Positions 23,149-30,731 of a stretch of DNA of 54,079 bases are shown piece by piece. This DNA comes from JAWVZB01 sp033722375 (GTDB lineage Bacteria; Actinomycetota; Nitriliruptoria; Nitriliruptorales; Nitriliruptoraceae). Under the pieces are notes generated by a model, which was given only the letters and a program-made list of their open reading frames with translations, was not told the DNA's origin and made no database searches. The stretch is taken from NCBI GenBank assembly GCA_033722375.1, contig JAWVZB010000005.1, forward strand, positions 1 through 54,079, written 5' to 3'. The position numbers and the translations under genes are program-made. The first letter of the stretch is position 1. Every line of letters begins with the position of its first letter.

Positions 23149-23921
23149 TGCGAGCTCCTCGCGACGATGAACTGGCGCCGGAAGGGGAACACCACACGGC
23201 CGTCCGGACCGGGCGGATAGGCCGAGCGCAGTCCCTCCCGGTACTGCTCCTCGAACCGCTCTGCCTGGTCGGGTTCGAGCTCGGCGACCAGGGGTCGCAG
23301 CATCGACCCGCCGGTCCAGTCGGCGATGTGGTCGGCAGTCGGGAACACGTGGAGATAGACGGTCTCCCAGATGTCGAGCGACGCCGTGTGCGGTACCAGC
23401 AGGTCGTAGTAGTGGTGCGGCTCAGCAACGGGCCGGGGCCGCAGCACCGGCTCCAGTACCTCGCGCCACTCCCCCGCCCGGGCGACCTCCACAGCGGTCG
23501 TGTGCGACGGCTCGGGGTGGTTCCGCGGCATGCCGACCGCGAGTACCCCGCCGGGCGACAACAGCGATACCAGGCGCGGGAACAGCTCCTCGTGGTCGTC
23601 GAGCCAGTGGAGGACGGCGTTGGAGTAGATGACGTCGGGGGGCTCGTCGGGCTCCCATACGGCCGCGTCCGCCTCGACCCACTCGACCTCGAGATCGTCG
23701 TGCTCCTCCCGGGCGCGAGCGAGCATCTCGACCGAGGAGTCGACGGCGACGATCCGGGCGTCGGGCCAACGCTCCCGCAACCTCACGGTCAGGTGCCCGG
23801 GACCGCACCCGAGGTCCACGACCGAGCCGGGCTCCTCCGCCTCGACCCGCGCCAGCAGTTCCAGGGCGGGGCGCGTCCGCCGGTCGGCGAAGCGGAGGTA
23901 CTGCTCGGGATCCCAGGCCAC
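23145..23921 (-). CDS. Trans-aconitate 2-methyltransferase-like SAM methyltransferase
   Basis: The 258-residue protein starts VAWDPEQYLRFADRRTRPALELLARV, the N-terminal signature of the Tam family. The SAM-binding glycine loop is VVDLGCGPGHLT, followed by acidic Asp in IVAVDSSVEML; SNAVLHWLDD is the post-II motif. Tam methylates trans-aconitate, a spontaneous by-product of cis-aconitate that inhibits aconitase. The GTG at 23921 has GGAGG 4 bases upstream. It is coupled by ATGA to the gamma carbonic anhydrase-like gene. Confidence 0.88.
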   Translation of the reverse strand: MAWDPEQYLRFADRRTRPALELLARVEAEEPGSVVDLGCGPGHLTVRLRERWPDARIVAVDSSVEMLARAREEHDDLEVEWVEADAAVWEPDEPPDVIYSNAVLHWLDDHEELFPRLVSLLSPGGVLAVGMPRNHPEPSHTTAVEVARAGEWREVLEPVLRPRPVAEPHHYYDLLVPHTASLDIWETVYLHVFPTADHIADWTGGSMLRPLVAELEPDQAERFEEQYREGLRSAYPPGPDGRVVFPFRRQFIVARSSQ

Positions 23922-24009
23922 ATCGCCTCCGTCGGTCGGCCACGGACACCGTCCGGAGACTACGGCGGCCAAAGCTACGGTCGTGTAGACCGGACCGATC
24001 GGAGGCGAC

Positions 24010-24906
24010 GTGGCCAGCAACATCGTGCTCGTGACCGGCGCGAACGGGTTCGTCGGCACCCATGTCTGCCGCCGGCTGGCCGAGCGGGGCATGCACGTCC
24101 GCGCCCTCGTCCGCCGGAAGGGCGAGACCCCCGCCCTGCAGCACCCCGGCATCGAGGAGGGCGAGGGAGAGTTCTTCGACGCCACCGACGCCAAGCGCGC
24201 CATCCCCGGGGCCGACGCGGTCGTGCACTGCGCGGCGACCGTCGGGGACGACATCGAGCACGTGCGCCACATCAATGCGCACGGCACCCAGGCCGTCGCC
24301 AACGCCGCACTGGACGAAGGGGTCGATCGGTTCGTGCACATCTCCACGGGAGCGGTCTACGACCGCGGCGGGCGCGAGGTCGTGGAGGAGGACACCCCGA
24401 TGGTCACCGAAGGCTCCCCCTACGCCGTGACCAAGGCCGAGGCGGAGGAGGTCGTGCACAACGCCCACGAAGACGGGCTACCCACCGTCATCCTGCGACC
24501 CCCGGCGGTCCTCGGCCCCGGTCCGACGTCGACCTGGGGCACTCGAGTGCCTGGCATGGTGCTCGACGGAGAACTGACGACAGAACGAAGTGGCGAGACG
24601 ACCCTGGCGTGGGTGCACGTCGAGGACCTCGCCGACGCCGTGGTACTGGCCCTGGACCGCGACGAGGCGGTCGGCAACACCTACAACGTGGTGGGGGGCC
24701 ACACGACGTGGCAGCGCTACGTCGACGACATCCGGAGCTGGTCCGACGACGACCTCCCGAGCCCCTTCCCACCGGACGCCGAGCCCGGATGGCGGGGTGA
24801 GTTCTCCACCGAACGGATCCGCAACGACCTCGGGTGGGAACCCACGCGTAGCTACGAAACCGCGATGGAAGACATCCACCAGAGCTGGGCCGACCGGCTG
24901 GCCTGA
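24010..24906 (+). CDS. NAD-dependent epimerase/dehydratase (extended SDR)
   Basis: The 298-residue protein has the Rossmann motif TGANGFVG (9-16), STGAVYD with the catalytic Ser/Thr region and YAVTK holding the catalytic Tyr and Lys near residue 138-142. The later LRPPAVLGPG and VHVEDLADAVVLAL are typical of atypical SDR proteins related to UDP-sugar epimerases and cinnamoyl-CoA reductases. The substrate cannot be assigned. GGAGG lies 4 bases before the GTG. It is divergent from the methyltransferase gene, 88 bases apart. Confidence 0.9.
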   Translation: MASNIVLVTGANGFVGTHVCRRLAERGMHVRALVRRKGETPALQHPGIEEGEGEFFDATDAKRAIPGADAVVHCAATVGDDIEHVRHINAHGTQAVANAALDEGVDRFVHISTGAVYDRGGREVVEEDTPMVTEGSPYAVTKAEAEEVVHNAHEDGLPTVILRPPAVLGPGPTSTWGTRVPGMVLDGELTTERSGETTLAWVHVEDLADAVVLALDRDEAVGNTYNVVGGHTTWQRYVDDIRSWSDDDLPSPFPPDAEPGWRGEFSTERIRNDLGWEPTRSYETAMEDIHQSWADRLA

Positions 24907-24909
24907 CCC

Positions 24910-25506
24910 TCACCCCCGCGGGGTCATGAACGCGACCGGCACGCCGAGCCCGGCCGCCTCCTCCCGGACACTGGCGATCCGTCTGCCCGGCTGGACCGCA
25001 TCGTGCACCTCCCCCAGGAGGTCCCCCAGTGAATCGGCCAGCGCCCCGAGACGCTCCGTCGCGAACGCCACCCCCGCGAACCGCGCGGGTCGCTCGCCTC
25101 GGGGCGCGGTGGGTCCGATCAGTTCGAGCACAGCCGTTCCGAGGAGAAAGAACCGGAACCGCCGGCCTTCCCGGCCCGGTATCGCCTCGACCGTGCGATG
25201 CGGCTGGATGCCCAGGCGGCCGAGCGCCGCCGTGGTGCGGTCGAGGTCGGGTGTCGTCGCCACGAGATGGTCGACCGCGACCACCCCGTTCGCATGCGCA
25301 ACCTCCGCGACGGGATCGACCGACTCGTGCGCCAGGCCCTCGACATCGCCGTCGAGGCCGACGTCCCAGGCACGGATGCCGCCTGGTTCGCGCCCCGTGA
25401 ACGCGAACGTCACAGCGCCGACAGCGAACCGGTCGCCGTCGATCTCGAAGCCGAGCCGCGCCCACGGCTCGGAGCGACCGCCGACGACCACGCCACGCAG
25501 GCGCAC
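24910..25506 (-). CDS. VOC-superfamily protein (glyoxalase-like)
   Basis: The 198-residue protein has two beta-alpha-beta-beta-beta half-domains. The second is clear from VAVDHLVATTPDLDRTTAALGRLGIQPHRTV, which is typical of VOC proteins, and FRFFLLGTAVLELIGP provides the usual Glu ligand. The first half is weaker. GAGGGAGG stands 8 bases before the GTG at 25506; an earlier in-frame GTG at 25527 lacks a site. The function could be a lyase, dioxygenase or binding protein. It is convergent with the epimerase gene with 3 bases between them. Confidence 0.8.
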   Translation of the reverse strand: MRLRGVVVGGRSEPWARLGFEIDGDRFAVGAVTFAFTGREPGGIRAWDVGLDGDVEGLAHESVDPVAEVAHANGVVAVDHLVATTPDLDRTTAALGRLGIQPHRTVEAIPGREGRRFRFFLLGTAVLELIGPTAPRGERPARFAGVAFATERLGALADSLGDLLGEVHDAVQPGRRIASVREEAAGLGVPVAFMTPRG

Positions 25507-25596
25507 GATGCCGCCTCCCTCGTTCACCCGACGGCGAGGAGACTACGTGCGTGTCGGTACCGTCCTCGGGGCGGATAGCCGATGCCAGGAGCTCGC

Positions 25597-25812
25597 ATGT
25601 CCGGAACACCCTTGCGGCGGGGCGTGGCGCTCGCGGCGTTGACCGTCGCGTGCGTGGTCGCTGGGCCGGCTCCGCAGTTCACCGCCGCTCTCGAACGCCT
25701 CTACGCAGTGGCCGTGGTGGACGAGCGACGGTCCGATCGAGGTCTCGGCGGGGCGCGCCCGCACCGAGGGCCCTCCGGAAGGCGTCCGCGCCCGGTCCGC
25801 CCCCGGCGCTGA
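25597..25812 (+). CDS. Possible small exported protein ahead of guaB1
   Basis: A 71-residue frame starts at ATG 25597 with GGAG 5 bases upstream and has a signal-like start (RRGVALAALTVACVVAGPA). The rest is Arg/Pro/Gly-rich and of low complexity, as random frames in such DNA often are. It ends two bases before the guaB1 ATG, which could mean coupling. No family is recognised. Confidence 0.35.
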   Translation: MSGTPLRRGVALAALTVACVVAGPAPQFTAALERLYAVAVVDERRSDRGLGGARPHRGPSGRRPRPVRPRR

Positions 25813-25814
25813 CC

Positions 25815-27251
25815 ATGCGGTTCCTGCGCGGCTCGCACCCGCAACACGACCTGACCTACGAGGACGTGTTCCTCGTCCCTCAGCGGTCGTCGGTCAGCTC
25901 CCGGCTCGACGTGGACCTGGCAACCGACGATGGCTCCGGGACCACCGTGCCGATCGTCGCCTCGAACATGACGGCGGTGAGCGGGCGGCGGATGGCCGAG
26001 ACGCTCGCCCGGCGTGGCGGACTCGCGGTGATCCCCCAGGACATCCCGGCCGACATCGTCGCGCAGGTGGTGTCGTACGTGAAGTCGTGCCATCCGGTGC
26101 TCGAGACCCCGATCACGCTGACGCCCCAGGCGACCGTCGGCGAGGCGCTCAGCCTGATCCACAAGCGGGCCCACGGCGCGGTGATCGTGCTCGACGACGG
26201 CGTCCCGGTCGGGATCGTGACCCGCGCCGACTGCGAGGACGTGGACCAGTTCACCCAGCTCCGCCGGGTGATGACGCGCGAGCTGTCGACGCTGCGTTGG
26301 CCGCTCGATCCCGAAGCCGCGTTCGACGGACTCGCGGACGCGCATCACCGGCTGGCACCGGTCGTCGACGACGACGGCCACCTGCTCGGCGTGCTGAGCC
26401 GGGTCGGCGCACTCCGATCGGCGCTCTACGAGCCAGCCCTCGACGCCGACGGCAGACTCCGTATCGCCGCCGCCATCGGCGTGAGCGGCGACGTGGAGGC
26501 AGCCGCCAAGGGAGTGCTGGCGGCGGGCATCGACGTACTCGTCGTGGATACCGCCCACGGCCACCAGGAACGCATGTTGGAGGCGCTGACGACGGTTCGG
26601 ACGATCAGCCCCGACGTCCCGGTGGTGGCAGGAAACGTCGTCACCCCGGAGGGGATGGCTGCTCTGGCGGAGGCCGGCGCAGACATCGTCAAGGTCGGTG
26701 TGGGGCCGGGCGCGATGTGCACCACGCGGATGATGACCGCGGTGGGGCGTCCCCAGTTCTCGGCGGTCCTCGAGTGCGCGGAGGCGGCCCGTGAGGCAGG
26801 TGTGCACGTCTGGGCGGACGGCGGCGTACGCCATCCACGTGACGTGGCGCTGGCCTTGGCGGCGGGTGCCAGCAACGTCATGATCGGCTCCTGGTTCGCC
26901 GGTACCCACGAGTCTCCCGGCGACCTCCAGCACGATCCGCAGGGGCGGCCCTACAAGGTGAGCTGGGGGATGGCGTCTGCCCGCGCGGTCCGGGAGCGCA
27001 ACGCGGGCGAGGGAGCCTTCGATCAGGCCCGCCGCGAGTTGTTCGAGGAGGGCATCTCCTCGGCGCGGATGTACCTCGACCCGGAGCGTCCCGGTGTGGA
27101 AGACCTCCTGGATCTCATCGTCGCTGGCGTCCGAAGTGCCTGCACCTACGCCGGGGCCAGCGACCTGCCGGCGTTCGCCGAGCGGGCCGTCGTGGGTGTG
27201 CAGACACGGTCGGGCTACGCGGAAGGCCAGCCCCGACCGACGGGCTGGTGA
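25815..27251 (+). CDS. guaB1: GuaB1-type IMP dehydrogenase/GMP reductase family protein
   Basis: The 478-residue protein begins MRFLRGSHPQHDLTYEDVFLVP, as in the actinobacterial GuaB1 family (TIGR01303). Two CBS modules lie at about 95-210 (TVGEALSLIHKRAHGAVIV and DPEAAFDGLADAHHRLAPVV). The catalytic loop is VGPGAMCTTRMMT with the nucleophile Cys, and the phosphate-binding GGVRHPRDVALALAAGA follows. In mycobacteria GuaB1 was reported to act as a GMP reductase that returns GMP to IMP, and not as IMP dehydrogenase (recalled). The CBS pair may bind nucleotides. The ATG is chosen by the family N-terminus. Confidence 0.93.
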   Translation: MRFLRGSHPQHDLTYEDVFLVPQRSSVSSRLDVDLATDDGSGTTVPIVASNMTAVSGRRMAETLARRGGLAVIPQDIPADIVAQVVSYVKSCHPVLETPITLTPQATVGEALSLIHKRAHGAVIVLDDGVPVGIVTRADCEDVDQFTQLRRVMTRELSTLRWPLDPEAAFDGLADAHHRLAPVVDDDGHLLGVLSRVGALRSALYEPALDADGRLRIAAAIGVSGDVEAAAKGVLAAGIDVLVVDTAHGHQERMLEALTTVRTISPDVPVVAGNVVTPEGMAALAEAGADIVKVGVGPGAMCTTRMMTAVGRPQFSAVLECAEAAREAGVHVWADGGVRHPRDVALALAAGASNVMIGSWFAGTHESPGDLQHDPQGRPYKVSWGMASARAVRERNAGEGAFDQARRELFEEGISSARMYLDPERPGVEDLLDLIVAGVRSACTYAGASDLPAFAERAVVGVQTRSGYAEGQPRPTGW

Positions 27252-27300
27252 CCGCATTACCCTCGGCAGGTACGAGTTCCCCGTGCTTCGTGAGGCCTGC

Positions 27301-27642
27301 ATGACGATGTCGATGCCGCCGCACATGCCCGGCTCCCGCCGGGCGATCCCGACGGCGATGAGCACCGAGGGCGTCAAGCGGCTGCGGGCGCTCCTGGACC
27401 AGGGAGACGAGTGGATCCTCCGACCCCACTGGGAGAAGTACCTGCGCGGTGAGCACGATGGCGGGGCGGACATCGACGAGCTGTCCCGCGACCAGCGCTG
27501 GGCGGCCCGCGCGTGGCTGGCCCAGCAGCGCCACGAGATCTACCGCAAGCTCGAAGGGGAGGAAGCCGCCCCGGACGGCTGGCTCGAGTCCCTCCCGCTC
27601 TTCCAGGCCCTCACCGACGAGGCGGCCGAGCGTCGCAGCTGA
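27301..27642 (+). CDS. Conserved hypothetical protein, 113 residues
   Basis: The frame begins with a Met/Pro-rich stretch (MTMSMPPHMPGSRR) and continues in an ordered, amphipathic helical part with EGVKRLRALLDQGDEW and RAWLAQQRHEIYRKLEGEE. The coding character is good and GTGAGG lies 5 bases before the ATG. The last part, DGWLESLPLFQALTDE, could be a docking helix. No domain is recognised. It follows guaB1 by 49 bases on the same strand. Confidence 0.65.
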   Translation: MTMSMPPHMPGSRRAIPTAMSTEGVKRLRALLDQGDEWILRPHWEKYLRGEHDGGADIDELSRDQRWAARAWLAQQRHEIYRKLEGEEAAPDGWLESLPLFQALTDEAAERRS

Positions 27643-27687
27643 GCCAGGCTCTCGTCTCGGCCGCTTGACGCCTGCATACCCTGGTCG

Positions 27688-28626
27688 GTGCCTGGGGGGC
27701 AACAGAGGGACCGAGCCGGTAGCCGGGGACGGAGCGACGTGCGTCGTGTGCTGGGAGCGCTAGGAGCCATCGCTCTCACCGGCTTGTCCATCGCTGGCTA
27801 TCTCGGCGGGGGCGGCTGGACACCCGACACCGAGGTCGTGCGTGCTCCTCCTGGTTGCCCCGGGTTGCCATCGTCCACGGCGACCGCAGCGAACGAGCAG
27901 GTAGCGGCGGTCGTGCCGATGGCGTCCGCCCCGACCGCGATCGACCACGCCCCACGGACCCCGGACCTTCGTGCGATCTTCGACGATGCACGCGCGCTGC
28001 TGGGGGGCTTCGACGTGCTCGACGTCGTCACCCTCGCGAGCAGCGGCATCGAGGTCGAGGTGCGGAGCGACGGTCCGTTGACGATCGACGAGGCCGAACT
28101 CGATGCGCTTTCCCGGCTCCCCCTCGAACGCCACGCCACCTTCTCGGATGCTCGCGTGGCGGCTCTGCTCGCGTGTTACGAGGAGCGGATCCTCGTTGAG
28201 CGGGAGCTCGACGGCACGCGGCTTCGCCTGTACGTGCCGTCGGACAACGCGGCCTGCTTCCGTCATGGGCAGGTGTCGAGTATCGGCGCCGGCGGGTACG
28301 AGGCGACCTGTGATGCGGCCGCGTTCACGCTCCCCGGCGTGCCACTCGAGGTCCGACTGTTCGGCCGCCAGGTAGCCCGGTTCCGCAACGAAGCCACGAT
28401 CGTGGCCAGCGGCGCCGCCCGCGACCCGGTCGCGGCCGAGGCGCGTCTCGCCTACAACCTCGTGCACGAACTCGTCCACCACTACGACAACGCGCTCGGG
28501 CTCACACCGTGGGAGGGGCAGCTCTCCCACTACGAGCAACGGGCGTACTACATCGAGCGCTCCCTCCGAGGGTCGCTCGAGGACGAGGGCGGACCCCCTC
28601 GGGCGATCCGCTACGGGGCCCGTTGA
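27688..28626 (+). CDS. Putative membrane-anchored HExxH metalloprotease
   Basis: The protein (312 residues, or 295 from the GTG at 27739 which has GGAG upstream) has an N-terminal signal-anchor (about 19-40), a Pro/Ala/Thr-rich spacer, then a folded domain. Near its C-terminus HELVHH gives a zinc motif (His260, Glu261, His264), and Glu283 in SHYEQRAY, 19 residues on, could be the third ligand as in gluzincins. Four Cys residues at 163, 190 and 208, and 57, suggest disulfides outside the cell. No named protease family is recognised, and substrate is unknown. Confidence 0.7.
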   Translation: MPGGQQRDRAGSRGRSDVRRVLGALGAIALTGLSIAGYLGGGGWTPDTEVVRAPPGCPGLPSSTATAANEQVAAVVPMASAPTAIDHAPRTPDLRAIFDDARALLGGFDVLDVVTLASSGIEVEVRSDGPLTIDEAELDALSRLPLERHATFSDARVAALLACYEERILVERELDGTRLRLYVPSDNAACFRHGQVSSIGAGGYEATCDAAAFTLPGVPLEVRLFGRQVARFRNEATIVASGAARDPVAAEARLAYNLVHELVHHYDNALGLTPWEGQLSHYEQRAYYIERSLRGSLEDEGGPPRAIRYGAR

Positions 28627-28648
28627 CCCGCCGCGCCCCCAGGCGGAC

Positions 28649-29611
28649 TCAGTCGAGCACCTCGTCGATGCGCTCGAGGACCTCCTCGTCGAGTTCCGGG
28701 AGCACGTCCAGAGCCGCCATGTTCTCGGTGACCTGCTCGGTCCGGCTGGCCCCCGTGATCACGGTCGAGACGTTGGGGTTCTTGGCGCACCAGGCGATGG
28801 ACAGCTGCGCCAAGCTGCAGCCGAGGTCGTCGGCCACGTCCTTGAGTGCCGCGACCTTCTCGTTGGCATCCGGGTCGGTGAGACGGTCACGGAGCCACTC
28901 GAGCGTCTCCGCCCGGCTGCCCTCGGGCACACCGTCGAGGTACTTGCCGGTGAGCAGCCCTGATGCCAGCGGGCTCCAGGTGGTCAGCCCGAGGCCGATG
29001 TCCTCGTAGAGCCGGGCGTACTCCTCCTCGACCCGCTCGCGATGGAACAGGTTGTACTGCGGCTGCTCCATCACGGGCTTGTGGAGGTGGTGGCGCTCGG
29101 CGATCTCGTAGGCAGCGCGGATCTCGTCGGCGGCCCACTCGGAGGTCCCCCAGTAGAGGGCCTTCCCGCGGTCGATCAGATCCGAGAGCGCCCAGACGGT
29201 CTCCTCGATCGGCGTCTCGGGGTCGGCTCGGTGGCAGAAGACGAGGTCGACGTGATCGAGCTGGAGTCGTTCGAGCGACCGGTCCATCGCGTCGTGCAGG
29301 TACTTGCGGTTGAGCGTGTTCTTGGTGTTGACGCTGTCGTGGACCCCCCAGAAGAACTTCGTGGAGACGACGAAGTCACGCCGGTCCCAGCCGAGCTCCG
29401 CGAGCGCCTTGCCCATGTAGCGCTCCGACTCTCCCCCGGCGTACGCCTCGGCGTTGTCGAAGAAGTTCACGCCGGCCTCGAAGGCGGTCTGCATGCACTC
29501 GAGCGCCGCATCCTGGTCGAGCTGGTTCTTGAAGGTGACCCAGGACCCGAAGGAGAGCACGCTCACTTTCAGGCCAGATCGGCCGACACGGCGGTAGGTC
29601 ATGTTCGTCAT
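28649..29611 (-). CDS. Aldo/keto reductase (voltage-gated K+ channel beta-subunit type)
   Basis: The 320-residue TIM-barrel protein has the AKR tetrad: Asp in FFDNAEAY, Tyr at the end of the same motif, Lys in VVSTKFF and His in LVFCHRADP. Its overall sequence (MTYRRVGRSGLKVSVLSFGSW and ASGLLTGKY) is that of the Kv-beta/YghZ group, which reduces aldehydes with NADPH. GAGGAG before the ATG at 29611 sets the start. Its likely task is aldehyde detoxification. Confidence 0.93.
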   Translation of the reverse strand: MTNMTYRRVGRSGLKVSVLSFGSWVTFKNQLDQDAALECMQTAFEAGVNFFDNAEAYAGGESERYMGKALAELGWDRRDFVVSTKFFWGVHDSVNTKNTLNRKYLHDAMDRSLERLQLDHVDLVFCHRADPETPIEETVWALSDLIDRGKALYWGTSEWAADEIRAAYEIAERHHLHKPVMEQPQYNLFHRERVEEEYARLYEDIGLGLTTWSPLASGLLTGKYLDGVPEGSRAETLEWLRDRLTDPDANEKVAALKDVADDLGCSLAQLSIAWCAKNPNVSTVITGASRTEQVTENMAALDVLPELDEEVLERIDEVLD

Positions 29612-29745
29612 GGTCGCTCCTCGATACGGGCGGCGTCGATCGCTTGCTCCAGTTCTACCCCCTGGCCACTTGGCCGGCGCCGGGTCTGCCACCCCCGGAC
29701 GACGGTGGCGGCCGTCAAGTGGTTGCGCGACAGCGTTCCACGCTC

Positions 29746-30039
29746 ATGGGTGACATCGAAGACGAGAGTCCCATCATCGTGCTCCGCCACATCGCTCTGC
29801 TCACCGTTGCCGTCACCAGTGTCGCGGCCGCGGTGACGGGTGTCGACGAGCCCGCTGACGCGCTGCCAGCGGGCGAGACGATCGAGCTCGCCTGCGGCGG
29901 CTACGACGCCGATGGGAACGTCGTGAGCGAGGCGGCCGTCGAGCTCGGAGGCATCGAAGTCGCCGCGAACGATCCCGTCGAGGTTCCGGCCGTCTGCGGC
30001 GGGTACACCGCCGACGGCACGTTCATCGGCGACGACTAG
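29746..30039 (+). CDS. Small exported protein with two CGGYxADG motifs
   Basis: The frame gives 97 residues with a hydrophobic signal-like segment (VLRHIALLTVAVTSVAAAV) and then a mature part of about 60 residues. ACGGYDADGNV and VCGGYTADGTF occur about 40 residues apart, with one Cys each, suggesting a disulfide and an internal repeat. No ribosome site is seen at this ATG; an upstream in-frame start at 29644 is possible. The 3' end, including the stop codon, is duplicated in the DNA. No family recognised. Confidence 0.5.
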   Translation: MGDIEDESPIIVLRHIALLTVAVTSVAAAVTGVDEPADALPAGETIELACGGYDADGNVVSEAAVELGGIEVAANDPVEVPAVCGGYTADGTFIGDD

Positions 30040-30057
30040 TTTCATCGGCGACGACTA
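30022..30057. repeat. 17-bp direct duplication spanning a stop codon
   Basis: TTCATCGGCGACGACTA occurs at 30022-30038 and again at 30041-30057, separated by two bases. The first copy ends the small exported protein (TAG); the second copy yields TAA but is out of frame because the period is 19. It looks like a recent slip or repair duplication. Confidence 0.9.
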
Positions 30058-30079
30058 ATCGGGCCGTGACGGGCCGAGG

Positions 30080-30586
30080 TCACTCGTCCTCGACGGTCCC
30101 GAGCGCTTCGTCGAGTGCCTCGTCGACCATCTGCTCGACCTCGGATTCGTCCCGATCGAGAGAAGCGGCGAGCTCGCCGATCAGCCGCTCCCTCGCCTTG
30201 TCCCGGAGGAGCTTGTCGGACGGGGGGATGCCTTTGGTCTCTGCGCGGGCAGTCAGCTCACGGAGGAGCACCGCGAGCTCCTCGGGGTCGCCGGACTTCA
30301 ACCGCTTCTCGTGCTTTGCGTGACGCTTACGCCAGCTCGCCTGGCTGCCCTTCGGGTCCTCGGTCAGGACGCTCAGCACATCGTCGACGTCGCTCTCCTC
30401 GATGATGGTCCGCAGGCCCACCTCGTCGTACTGCTCCACGGGCACGCGGACCGTCAGACGGTCTTCCTCGCGTCGCAACACCACGTACTCGATGACCTCG
30501 CCGTCGATCTCGCGTTCCTCGAAATCCTCGACGGTGGCGGTGCCGTGCCGGGGGTGCACGACGGTCTGGCCCTTCTTGAGCTTCAT
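30080..30586 (-). CDS. carD: CarD-family RNA polymerase-binding transcription regulator
   Basis: The 168-residue protein begins MKLKKGQTVVHPRHGTATVEDF, the N-terminal Tudor-like domain that binds the RNA polymerase beta subunit (CarD/CdnL/TRCF domain, about 1-65). The C-terminal helical domain follows, with SQASWRKRHAKHEKRLKSGD, including the Trp (in SWRKR) that in other CarD proteins touches the -10 upstream edge. CarD stabilises open complexes and is essential in mycobacteria. AAGGA lies 9 bases before the ATG. It is 162 residues in mycobacteria, so the length is normal. Confidence 0.92.
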   Translation of the reverse strand: MKLKKGQTVVHPRHGTATVEDFEEREIDGEVIEYVVLRREEDRLTVRVPVEQYDEVGLRTIIEESDVDDVLSVLTEDPKGSQASWRKRHAKHEKRLKSGDPEELAVLLRELTARAETKGIPPSDKLLRDKARERLIGELAASLDRDESEVEQMVDEALDEALGTVEDE

Positions 30587-30731
30587 CAGACATCGTCCTT
30601 GGTCGATCGATCCCGACGGGCGTCGCCGGGCGGAGGAGATGTGTGGCGTGAGGGCAACCCTAGACGGCGGTGTCGGGGAGAGCGACGTCCCAGCCCGGTC
30701 ACACGGCCCCTCGGTCGGCCCGCACTGCTCG

